A stretch of 64,000 nt of DNA, from assembly GCF_009729415.1 (NCBI RefSeq), contig NZ_MPKW01000011.1, positions 62,001 to 126,000 of the forward strand, given 5' to 3'. The notes under the pieces are model-generated. The model was not told the DNA's origin. It did no database searches and saw only the letters and a program-made list of their open reading frames with translations. This DNA comes from Mycolicibacterium sp. CBMA 234 (GTDB taxonomy: Bacteria > Actinomycetota > Actinomycetes > Mycobacteriales > Mycobacteriaceae). Position numbers and translations under genes: made by a program. Positions 8,997 through 16,638 of this stretch are shown piece after piece (position 1 is the first letter of the stretch; the number at the start of each line of letters is the position of its first letter).

Positions 8997-9854
8997 TTAT
9001 GCGCGGCCGTGTTCACGCGCGACGTTGCGTAGGAAGTCGCCCATTCCCGTGATCTTCAAGATCCGGTCAACCAAGCCCGGCGTGGCCGCCTGCAGCCCGC
9101 TCAGCAACGCGGGCGAGGTGGCGGTGACAGCGATCTCTGCATTGCCGGTACCAAGTGCTCCGATGATGCCGTCGGCCACGTCATCGCGTGTGACCATTCG
9201 CATCGTCCGCGGGACCTTGACCGACGTGCCCGAAATCGCGCGATGCGCTTGCCCTGCGCCGCTGACTAGGCCGGGTGTTATCACCGAAACGCGGACACCG
9301 GTATCTGCAAGCTCGCGTCGAAGGGAATGACTAAAGGCGATGGCACCGGCTTTGGCGGCCGCGTATGGCGCCTTCGCTGGCAGAGGCACCTTTCCACTCA
9401 TGCTGGAAACGATGACAACGTGTCCCGAATCGTTCGCGAGAAACGTCGGCAGGATCTTGCTCACTAGCACCATGGGACTCCGAAGATGCAACCCGAGCTG
9501 GAGGTCAAGCTCCTCCACCGTGACGGTGCGAAAATCGGCGTTGACCTCCACGCCTGCCGCACTGACCAAGATGTCGATCGTGCCGAACCGTGCGAGGACA
9601 CGCTCGATCAATTTGTCGATGGATGAGTCGTCGAGCACATCAACAATGAATGGAGCCGCCGCAGAGCCGGAGGCTATGAGCTCAGCGGCAACCCGTTCTG
9701 CGGCCGCGTCATCGAGGTCAGCGATGGCAATCCTCGCGCCCAGGCTAGCCATTCGTGCAGCCGCCGTCGAGCCCAGCGCACCACCGCCTCCGGTAACCAG
9801 GACGACCTTGCCGGCCAGATCCGGACCGCGTCGCTCACCTTTGAACAGCGCCAC
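8997..9854 (-). CDS. Short-chain dehydrogenase/reductase (SDR)
   Basis: 285 residues from a GTG at 9854, chosen because a strong AAGGAGG lies 7 bases upstream; the frame is open further back but without a signal. Classical SDR features are all present: TGGGGALG nucleotide-binding loop, ADLDD after beta-2 (an NAD-preferring Asp), SAAG, the VSSMSG serine, and YAAAK with the catalytic Tyr and Lys. It would oxidise an alcohol or reduce a ketone. As first gene of the operon it probably acts on the ring or side-chain alcohol feeding the ADC-like, amidohydrolase and CoA-transferase steps. Confidence 0.9.
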   Translation of the reverse strand: MALFKGERRGPDLAGKVVLVTGGGGALGSTAAARMASLGARIAIADLDDAAAERVAAELIASGSAAAPFIVDVLDDSSIDKLIERVLARFGTIDILVSAAGVEVNADFRTVTVEELDLQLGLHLRSPMVLVSKILPTFLANDSGHVVIVSSMSGKVPLPAKAPYAAAKAGAIAFSHSLRRELADTGVRVSVITPGLVSGAGQAHRAISGTSVKVPRTMRMVTRDDVADGIIGALGTGNAEIAVTATSPALLSGLQAATPGLVDRILKITGMGDFLRNVAREHGRA

Positions 9855-9959
9855 GTTGAATCCTCCTTGAATGTTTCGTAAATTTAGTGTGGGCCGGCAA
9901 GACCCCATTCCGAAGGGGCAATTGCAACGTTTTGTCGGTAAATATGGTGCAATACGACT
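9855..9959. promoter_or_regulatory. Divergent promoter region between the SDR operon and the PucR-type regulator
   Basis: 105 bases separate the two divergent starts, so both promoters and any operator of the regulator must lie here. Two similar AT-rich words, TCGTAAATTT and TCGGTAAATA, occur at about 9876 and 9938, and GGGCAATTGCAA lies between them. They are candidate sites only. Confidence 0.5.
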
Positions 9960-11204
9960 ATGTCGACGCCGGATGTCGAGCGGGTGCTCGACCTGATCCG
10001 CAGGACCGCATTCACAGCGCTATCGCGCGAAGAAGAGCTAATTGCTCAGGTGCAGAACGCGACTCTGCATTCGCGAGGGTTGCGCGATGTCGTCGATGAC
10101 CCCGATCTGGCCGACTCGATCCGCCGTGGCACCCGCTCCAACGTCATCCACTGGGTCGTCAGCAATTTGAAAGCACCAGGACAACCCGTCGTACCCCACT
10201 TGTCCTCTGAGGTCCTCACTTTGGCCCGCGACATTGTTCGACGGGGGCTGGGCGAGGCCATTCTGGATTCCTACCGTGTAGGCGAAGCCTGCGCCTGGCA
10301 GTCATGGATGCAGATGCTCTGCAATCTCAGCGATGACACCGCCGAAATGGGCGAGGCCCTGCGCCTGACGTCTACCTCGATCAGTGCCTTCATCACCGAG
10401 ACCCTCGCAGCTATCGCTGCCCAGATGGAGATAGAGCGCGATCAGCTGACACAAGGCAGTCAGGCCGAACGGCGTGACATAGTCACACTCATCCTCGACG
10501 GGGCCCCGGTTCCACTTCGGCGTGCCGAGCACGCGTTGGGTTACCGACTTAACCAAGAACACACCGCTGCTGTTGTCTGGATCCAGCAGGGCAAGTCCGA
10601 CCGGGCCGATCTGAACCGGTTGGCAGAGGCTCTGGCTCAAAGCGCCGGCGCCCATAGGCCGCTGACGATCCACGCCAGCGCGGCAACCCTCTGGGCCTGG
10701 ATTCCTGGGATCGTGCCAACGACATCCGCGGTGATCGATCAGCACCTGCGGGCCCACCCCGCCGCACGCATTGCGCTAGGTATCGCCGCCGCCGGAGCGG
10801 AGGGCTTCCGCCAAAGTCACGTCGACGCCGTCACAGCACAGCGAATGCTGGCGCGAGGTGCTGCTGCGCATCAACTCGTCCGCTTTGAGGAAGTGCACTT
10901 AGTGTCACTGATCACCAAAGATTCGGACTTATGCAGCGAATTCGTCAGAAACGCACTCGGCCCACTCGCAGACGCGGACTCTGTTCTATTGGACAGTGTC
11001 CGCACCTACATCCAAGCAGGGTGCAGCGCGTCATCCGCTGCCGCTCAACTGCACGTGCACAGGAACACGCTGCTTCGGAGAATCAGCCGCGCAGACGAAC
11101 TTCTCCCGACCGGCCTTCACTCGAACTTAGTGTCGGTTGGTGCCGCGTTGGACGTCTTGCATTGGCTGGGCGGCACTCAGGTCTTGAGGCCTTCTGCAAA
11201 ATAG
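9960..11204 (+). CDS. PucR/CdaR-type transcriptional regulator
   Basis: 414 residues. The N-terminal two thirds resemble the mycobacterial PucR-type sensory region. The C-terminal end carries the PucR helix-turn-helix: a YIQAGCSASSAAAQLHVHRN segment followed by TLLRRISRADELL, near residues 345-380. Proteins of this kind usually activate a neighbouring catabolic operon when a pathway compound is present. The gene diverges from the SDR operon over 105 bases, the standard arrangement for such control. The inducer is unknown. Confidence 0.85.
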   Translation: MSTPDVERVLDLIRRTAFTALSREEELIAQVQNATLHSRGLRDVVDDPDLADSIRRGTRSNVIHWVVSNLKAPGQPVVPHLSSEVLTLARDIVRRGLGEAILDSYRVGEACAWQSWMQMLCNLSDDTAEMGEALRLTSTSISAFITETLAAIAAQMEIERDQLTQGSQAERRDIVTLILDGAPVPLRRAEHALGYRLNQEHTAAVVWIQQGKSDRADLNRLAEALAQSAGAHRPLTIHASAATLWAWIPGIVPTTSAVIDQHLRAHPAARIALGIAAAGAEGFRQSHVDAVTAQRMLARGAAAHQLVRFEEVHLVSLITKDSDLCSEFVRNALGPLADADSVLLDSVRTYIQAGCSASSAAAQLHVHRNTLLRRISRADELLPTGLHSNLVSVGAALDVLHWLGGTQVLRPSAK

Positions 11205-12045
11205 GGGCATCGAACGGTCACAGGTACCGACATGGCAGCCCTAATCGTGACCAACCACGACACGATTCGGTGAAGCCCTCGCCAGTCACTGGCAGTCGAC
11301 GATCCCCCAGCGGTCGTCGCCCAGGCCGACGCATTCGAATTCGCTGGCAGGTCACGTAAGCGCTGCCATCGTGATCGTCGGGCTTGTCGCGTAAGCGGTC
11401 TTGTGCATTCTGAGTGGCGAATCCTAGAACGGTACGTGGTGCACGAACGTCTTGCGCCAACAGAGTTTCCGTCGAACGCGCTGGCGTGCACAGCGCAGGC
11501 CTTCACGCGCTCCTAATATGTTGGTGCAGAATGATTTTCGACGGTACCTTTGATTGACTTCGTGCTCGACGGCGGGAATTCGATCAGCCGCGGCCACCAC
11601 CTCGCTCGCTCCAGTCGAGGGTCGGGTTGTGCAGGCCGGCATGGCGCGCAGTCAGCGAAAAGCAGGAACCTTCTTGCGGCGATCGCAGCTGCTGCTGCGG
11701 TCAATTCTCAACTGCTGTGTCATTTCTGGTCGTCTGAACTGGGAAGGCGTCGAAATTCTCACTCCGATGGCATTCGAGTTTTTCTCAAATTTTGTCATTC
11801 TTCTCGGCAGTACCTCGGGCCGCGGTTGTATGTGGCAGAGCGCTGCGGCGGCGCCGTAGAGGGCGAGTGTGGGGGCCGCGAACGCTTGCCACCGAATCAA
11901 TCGACGGTGGCACCGGTCGCGAGAAGGGCGCAACAAACGAAACGTGCTTCACGGCCGCAGGGGACAGTTTGTTTCGTAAGGCCCTCGCAGATGGGTCTTC
12001 TTGGCCAATCGCCCCGGATACGTGCCGGAGACTCGCCGCGTCGAT
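11205..12045. other. 840-base stretch without a recognisable gene
   Basis: This stretch lies between the PucR gene and the convergent tetR gene. Open frames are present on both strands (for instance 11550-12089 plus and 11652-11936 minus), but their translations are rich in Arg/Ser and show no motif, membrane segment or ribosome site. Base composition drops in GC around 11700-11830. It looks like decayed sequence continuing the remnants seen from 12.7 to 14.0 kb. Confidence 0.45.
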
Positions 12046-12747
12046 TCACGGCCTGGTCTGCGCTGCCGCAGCCGCGGCAGCGGAGTTAGTGGCATTCTCT
12101 GGTGAATCACCCAGGGCAACAAACAGATCCATAGTCAGCGATGCGAGCGCTTGCCTGCCCGCGGAGCCATCGACGCCCCAAAAGCCGACCAATTCAAGCG
12201 TGATGGATCCGTGTATGACTGCCCACAATTTAGCTGCCACCATGTGCACCACGACCAGGTCCTCGGGCGACCCATGGATGCGGCCTACAGCCATGGCACG
12301 TCGTACGCAGCGAAGTAAATGTTCAAGGCCCTGCCGCTCACTTATCGCGTACGTATTGCCGACCGCGTTCTGGCTGTTCGCACAGAAACCGTGAATGCTG
12401 TTGCCCCCGAAGATCAATCGATACACGTCGGAGTTGTCGATCGCGAACTGCCGGCATTTCACACTGGTGCTGATCAAATCGGCGACGGGATCGTTGGTCT
12501 GCACGACCGCAGCCTGCGCCTCACCGAGTTGCCGTATCCCTTCGTCAGCGACCGCAGCGACCAGTCCCCGTATTCCGCCGAAATGCGTGTAGATGGCCAT
12601 CGTTGATATTCCTACAGCGCTGGCAATCCTGCGCGCTTGCAGAGCCTCGGGGCCATGACATTTGAGTAGTTCTACCGACGCAGCCACAAGCGCGTCTCGT
12701 AGATCCTTACTCAGGGGTGATGCAACTCGTGCGTTGTCCCTCACCAT
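12046..12747 (-). CDS. TetR-family transcriptional regulator
   Basis: 233 residues from ATG 12747 (an open frame continues to 12768). The N-terminal helix-turn-helix is clear: LVAASVELLKCHGPEALQAR, then RIASAVGISTMAIYTHFGG, about residues 20-65. The C-terminal half carries the WXHG-like segment LWAVIHGSITLELVG found in the TetR_C_13 type. An alanine-rich tail (NSAAAAAAA) ends the protein. It overlaps the end of a truncated SDR remnant on the same strand, so its original partner gene may have decayed. Target unknown. Confidence 0.85.
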   Translation of the reverse strand: MVRDNARVASPLSKDLRDALVAASVELLKCHGPEALQARRIASAVGISTMAIYTHFGGIRGLVAAVADEGIRQLGEAQAAVVQTNDPVADLISTSVKCRQFAIDNSDVYRLIFGGNSIHGFCANSQNAVGNTYAISERQGLEHLLRCVRRAMAVGRIHGSPEDLVVVHMVAAKLWAVIHGSITLELVGFWGVDGSAGRQALASLTMDLFVALGDSPENATNSAAAAAAAQTRP

Positions 12748-13064
12748 GATGTCGTCGCACTGCCACACTCAGCCCCGCGCCATCGCGAGCCGCCGTGGAA
12801 CTGATATAGCGTCCTTCCTTTATCCGCCGCAGCCGCGAAACAAGCATGTTGAATATCGGCGATCCGGCCGTCCGCTTCCGCCCCCCGGACGTCACGCGTG
12901 TTACCTGGGTAGTCAGCTAGCTCATCGAGCCGGTAGGCCGTTCGTTCCACCAGCACGACGTCGTCGCCACCGGCGGCAAAGAACTTCGCGAGTTCCTTCC
13001 CGAGCCCTGCGGAGGCGCCGGTGAGCAGAGCAGCGTTACGAATGCGGGAAATCGATACCTCCAA
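12741..13064 (-). pseudogene. Truncated short-chain dehydrogenase remnant
   Basis: The first ~50 residues are a good SDR N-terminus: AALLTGASAGLGKELAKFFA with the TGxxxGxG loop, then VVLVERTAYRLDELA. After that the frame loses all SDR character: no NAG, Ser or YxxxK motif follows. Only about 107 codons remain of a normal 250-280. The end overlaps the tetR start. I read this as a gene that lost its middle and C-terminal parts. Confidence 0.75.
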
Positions 13065-13235
13065 ATTAGTTCTGAAATCTCTTGTGCCTCAGCGGATTGC
13101 TGGCGATAGCGAGTGCCAGAGATCTGCCAGCTTGAAGCGCGGCGCCACCCTCGCCACCCTCGCCAAACGGCTGCATCAGACGCCGGCGGCAATCAGATCG
13201 CCTACCCCCTCCGACAATATAGGCACTTTAGTTAC

Positions 13236-13253
13236 TATTCAATAAATTGAGTG
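13236..13253 (+). promoter_or_regulatory. Copy A of the 18-bp PadR-island element
   Basis: The sequence TATTCAATAAATTGAGTG matches the element found beside the padR gene and the two catabolic transcripts (consensus TAnTCAACAAATTGAnTA) at 15 of 18 positions counting the n positions as free. It lies just before the amidohydrolase remnant, suggesting that gene once belonged to the same regulon. Confidence 0.5.
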
Positions 13254-13344
13254 TGGAATCACAACGTGTCCCGTACCCTCGCGGGGCACGGTCCGCGGGG
13301 CGAGCAGACAAACCGCAACCCAAGCTTCTCGGGCCCCGCAGCCG

Positions 13345-13717
13345 ATGTTTGACACCATCGACGCCTACGACCGGATGGAACGCACCCTTGTGCGCTGCCA
13401 TGAAGCGGGAGTGCGACTCGTGTATTCAGCCGACAGCGGCCTGTTCACCCAAATTCCCGGACTGGCCGATCGCAGGGAACTAGCCGCGATGGCCGACGCC
13501 GGCATGCCGCCACTTGCGGGCATCAACGCCGCGACCCGGCGCGCAGCCGAACTCCTCGACCTTCCCGACCGGGGCCTGCTCGAAGAAGGGATGCGTGCCG
13601 ACATGCTCGTCCTCGACGACATCAACTGCACCCACCGCATCCGGCGATGTCTACTTGGCCGGCCGCCGCGTCAACAGACACGCGCTGCGACACCGCATCA
13701 CCGCATCCTGGCGGTGA
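13345..13717 (+). pseudogene. C-terminal remnant of an amidohydrolase, frameshifted
   Basis: From 13345 the frame reads like the last third of an imidazolonepropionase-type amidohydrolase: AGVRLVYSADSGL (metal aspartate region), LAAMADAGMPPLAGINAATR, AAELLDLPDRGLLEEGMRAD and MLVLD. Near 13640 the family pattern jumps to another frame, where GDVYLAGRRVNRHA follows and ends at 13717. The N-terminal ~270 residues, including the first metal ligands, are absent. It is therefore both truncated and frameshifted. Confidence 0.75.
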
Positions 13718-13880
13718 GAACGCGCGCTTGAGGGACAGTCCTAAGGATTCGTCGACATCTGAGCCATGCCAAGCCGTTTACCTCGTGCGACGACGACGTC
13801 GCTTGAATGGCCGCAGCAAAGGCAGCGCGAGGGTGTACTCCGCTGCCGGTAACGCAGTCCAGCACTGACCTCGACGCACG

Positions 13881-13994
13881 CATCGGCACGGCGGCCACGA
13901 CATCGGAGACACGATCGAGCAGACCGCCATCCGGGAAGTCGAAGAAGAAGAAACCGGGCTCGACATGCAGGTCACTGGCCCGACAGGCGTCTAA
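13881..13994 (+). pseudogene. Nudix-box fragment
   Basis: A short open stretch reads GGHDIGDTIEQTAIREV followed by four Glu, then TGLDMQVTGPTGV and a stop. This is the Nudix box of a hydrolase, cut off from its N-terminus by a stop at 13866. Two defects are visible in the box: an Asp replaces the first Glu, and the GAA run encodes one Glu too many between REV and TGL. It looks like the end of a dead gene. Confidence 0.65.
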
Positions 13995-14036
13995 CCCGAT
14001 CCTGCGCAATGGTCGCTTCACCGATGGCGGAGTGCG

Positions 14037-14642
14037 TCACCCCTCCTGATACGCCGACGCTGACGCGCTGGTCTGCGAGGGCTTGATTCCGCCACTCCTT
14101 CGGGCGAGCACGGTGAGAACGAACTGACACCAACGGACGTTCTCTGCTTCGAAGGCAATTCCTCGTGCCAGCGTCAGGTAGGGGCCGAGTCGGTCCGCGT
14201 GCTCGAGGTAGTCCTGTTCGGTGCGTCCGCCGAGCAGGTGCTCCCTATTGCGTTGGTAGCGCATGAGCTTGCGCTGCGCACTAGCCAGCTTGCTTTCGAG
14301 GTTGGCACGGATACTTGGAATGTTGCCGAGTTCCATCGCCTCAACCTGGACTAAGAGTTCGTCACGGATGGCTATGGGTTTCGGGGCGTGGGCAGTGAAC
14401 TCGTGCAGCGCAAAGCGCCCGGCATCGGTCAACGCGAAGAGGTTCTTGTTCGGCCGGCGATCCTGCTGAACAAGGCGAGCCTGCACCAGGCCCTCAGACT
14501 CCATCTTCTCAAGTTCACGATAGAGCTGCTGAGGGTTGGCGGTCCAGAAATTCGCTATCGCGATGTCGAAGGACTTGGCAAGGTCGTAGCCCGACGATTC
14601 GCCGTCGGCGAGAGCTGCCAGGATCGCGTGCCGTAACGCCAT
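14037..14642 (-). CDS. PadR-family transcriptional regulator
   Basis: 201 residues. The N-terminal winged helix of PadR is clear: LRHAILAALADGESSGYDLAK, then FWTANPQQLYRELEKMESEGLV and the wing LVQQDRRPNKNLFALTDAG (residues 1-80). A helical C-terminal dimer domain follows (VirR-like), with LRxAREIAFE-type helix near the end. PadR proteins usually repress and are released by a small ligand. The gene diverges from the catabolic operon; two copies of an 18-bp element fill the 115-base gap, one next to each start. This supports autoregulation plus control of the operon. Confidence 0.9.
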   Translation of the reverse strand: MALRHAILAALADGESSGYDLAKSFDIAIANFWTANPQQLYRELEKMESEGLVQARLVQQDRRPNKNLFALTDAGRFALHEFTAHAPKPIAIRDELLVQVEAMELGNIPSIRANLESKLASAQRKLMRYQRNREHLLGGRTEQDYLEHADRLGPYLTLARGIAFEAENVRWCQFVLTVLARRSGGIKPSQTSASASAYQEG

Positions 14643-14660
14643 CTGGCCAGTGTACGCGAC

Positions 14661-14678
14661 TATTCACAAAGTTGATTA
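14661..14678 (+). promoter_or_regulatory. Copy B of the 18-bp element, upstream of padR
   Basis: TATTCACAAAGTTGATTA lies 18 bases upstream of the padR start. Both outer half-sites (TATTCA and TTGATTA) agree with the other copies while the centre is shifted by one base. It is placed to control padR itself. Confidence 0.6.
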
Positions 14679-14728
14679 TTCATCCTCTTTACACAGTGCG
14701 ATCGCCGCCTTATAGTCTCTTTTACACC

Positions 14729-14746
14729 TATTCAACAAATTGACTA
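14729..14746 (+). promoter_or_regulatory. Copy C of the 18-bp element, at the head of the catabolic operon
   Basis: TATTCAACAAATTGACTA ends where the ribosome site AAGGAG of the first operon gene begins. Its core TCAA-CAAA-TTGA has perfect 4-base inverted arms. A bound repressor here would block the transcript directly. Copy D on the other catabolic transcript has the same position relative to its ribosome site. Confidence 0.7.
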
Positions 14747-14757
14747 AGGAGCGGATG

Positions 14758-15153
14758 ATGCCAACCTTCCGAGAGGCCATTGACGCCAGAGATATGGATG
14801 CCGTCGAGGCGATGCTGGCCGAGGATGTGGTTTTCCGAAGTCCCGTTGCCTTCAAGCCCTATTCAGGTAAGGCGATCACCGCAGCGATCCTGCGCGCTGT
14901 CGTCGAAGTCTTCGAGGGCTTCCATTACGTCCGTGAGATCCATGACGGCCGAGACCACGCCTTCGTCTTCCAGGCCGCCGTCGACGGACTGCAGATCACC
15001 GGCTGCGACTTCCTGCAGTACGACGACGACGGCAAGATCGTCGACTTCATGGTGATGGTCCGCCCGCTGCGAGCCGCGGAGGCGCTGTCGCGGCAGATGG
15101 CTGCCCGGTTCGAAGGTATCCAGGCCGATGCGTTGGCGAGGGCCGCCCAGTGA
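14758..15153 (+). CDS. SnoaL/NTF2-like protein, first gene of the PadR-linked operon
   Basis: 131 residues of the cystatin-like NTF2 fold: an N-terminal helix (FREAIDARDMDAVEAMLAEDVVF), a SPVAFKPYSGK loop, and the final strands FQAAVDGLQITGCDFLQYDDDGKIVDFMVMVRP. Family members are small isomerases, hydratases or cyclases, or non-enzymatic partners. The second of two adjacent ATG codons is chosen because AAGGAG lies 6 bases before it. Its stop overlaps the next start by 4 bases. Its role in the pathway is not known. Confidence 0.82.
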   Translation: MPTFREAIDARDMDAVEAMLAEDVVFRSPVAFKPYSGKAITAAILRAVVEVFEGFHYVREIHDGRDHAFVFQAAVDGLQITGCDFLQYDDDGKIVDFMVMVRPLRAAEALSRQMAARFEGIQADALARAAQ

Positions 15154-16628
15154 CCGATGTTGACGCAGTCGTGATCGGTGCCGGTAACGCGGGGTTGACC
15201 GCGGCCGCCACCCTGCAGCAGTCGGGAATCCGCACGCTGCTGGTAGAGCGCCACAATGTGCCCGGCGGAACGGGCACCTCATTTCGGCGGGGTCGGTTCG
15301 AGTTCGAAACGGCCTTACATCAGCTTTCGGGAATCGGTAAACCCGGCAATCCCGGACCTCTGTTCGGAGTTCTGCAGTCACTCGGAGTCACCGACAAAAT
15401 CGAGTTCGTCCGCGAGCATGACCTGTATCGCTCCGTGGTCGTCGGCAGCCACGACGTCACCATCCCGACAGACTGGGGCCAAGCGTCCGACAACCTCGAA
15501 GATGCCTTCCCCGGCAACAGAATTGCCATCGAGAAGTTCTTCGAGTTGGTCCGCACCATTACGATGTGCCAAGTCGGTGCCATGCGCGGCGCCCCGGCGG
15601 ACAAGCTCGACCCAGTCCTGTTCACTCACGGGCTTCGCAGCCTCGCCGAGGTTCTCGACGAATACTTCACCGACCCGCGACTCAAACACGTGCTCGGCGT
15701 CTACTGGACCTACTTGGGCCTGCCGCCCGGACAGATCACCTTCCAGGACTGGGCGCTGACGTTCTATGCCTACGTCGAATTCGGACCCGCACACATCATT
15801 GGCGGATCCCAGGCGATGTCGACGGCGATCCTGGACACATTCCTGGAACACGGCGGCGAAGTCCGCTTCAACAACGGAGCCCAGAAAATCCTCACCGACG
15901 CCCGCGGCGTGGTCGGCGTCCGACTCGACGACGGCACCGAGGTATCCACTCGGGACGTCATCTCCAACGCCTCGCTACCTACCACCCTGGCAATGCTCGA
16001 CGATCCGCCGAGCGCGTTGTACGCCGACCTCTCGACCCGCAACCTCTCGATATCCGCGGTGGTGCTGCATATGGGTCTCAATGCCTCACCCGCCGAGTTG
16101 GGCTTTACCACCAGCACCAGCTTTGTCGGGCACGACCTCGACGAAGACACCATCTTCGCGAATTGGAACTCGCTCGAACCCGCCCGCACCGTAGGCGTCA
16201 CCTGCTACGACGTCGAACCGATCGGTTTCTCTCCCCGCGGTGCATCGCACGCCAGCCTGATCACGCTCCCCTACGGACACGTGTGGGATTCGGTGAGCCC
16301 GCGCGACTACCACCGGGTCAAATTCGACTACGCCCAGAGCATGCTCGACGTCGCCGAAGTCCTCACGCCGGGCCTGCGCGACGCCATCGAAGAGGTCGAC
16401 GTCGCCACCCCCCGCACCATGGCCCGCTACCTCGGGCATCCGAGCGGGGCGATCTACGGGTACCAGCAGGACCGCACCGAAAACTGGCTCTTCCGCCAGA
16501 CCGAACGCAACACCCATGTTCCGGGCCTGTACGTCGCCGGAACCTGGGCCGGCCTGTGCGGATTTGAGCCCGCACTGGAGTCCGGGGCCCGTGTGGCCCG
16601 CCGCCTCGTCCGCAACCGCGCTGCCTAA
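15150..16628 (+). CDS. FAD-dependent oxidoreductase of the phytoene desaturase/retinol saturase type
   Basis: 492 residues. The N-terminal dinucleotide-binding fold is VVIGAGNAGLTAAATLQQSG with the distal acidic LLVERH. RGRFEFETALHQLSG is the block typical of CrtI/CrtO/RetSat enzymes. GGSQAMSTAILDTFLEHGGEV at mid-protein and VPGLYVAGTWAGLCGFEPALESG at the end close the FAD site. Relatives desaturate, saturate or isomerise conjugated polyene or isoprenoid chains. The start overlaps the NTF2-like stop (ATGA) and the next gene follows 10 bases later. No carotenoid synthesis genes are nearby, so a catabolic redox or isomerase role is more likely. Confidence 0.82.
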   Translation: MTDVDAVVIGAGNAGLTAAATLQQSGIRTLLVERHNVPGGTGTSFRRGRFEFETALHQLSGIGKPGNPGPLFGVLQSLGVTDKIEFVREHDLYRSVVVGSHDVTIPTDWGQASDNLEDAFPGNRIAIEKFFELVRTITMCQVGAMRGAPADKLDPVLFTHGLRSLAEVLDEYFTDPRLKHVLGVYWTYLGLPPGQITFQDWALTFYAYVEFGPAHIIGGSQAMSTAILDTFLEHGGEVRFNNGAQKILTDARGVVGVRLDDGTEVSTRDVISNASLPTTLAMLDDPPSALYADLSTRNLSISAVVLHMGLNASPAELGFTTSTSFVGHDLDEDTIFANWNSLEPARTVGVTCYDVEPIGFSPRGASHASLITLPYGHVWDSVSPRDYHRVKFDYAQSMLDVAEVLTPGLRDAIEEVDVATPRTMARYLGHPSGAIYGYQQDRTENWLFRQTERNTHVPGLYVAGTWAGLCGFEPALESGARVARRLVRNRAA

Positions 16629-16638
16629 GGAGCCCAGG

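Noticed and set aside
9855..9959. Direct repeat TCGTAAATTT / TCGGTAAATA as PucR operator
   Set aside because: Only two imperfect short words; not enough to call a site beyond the general promoter region.
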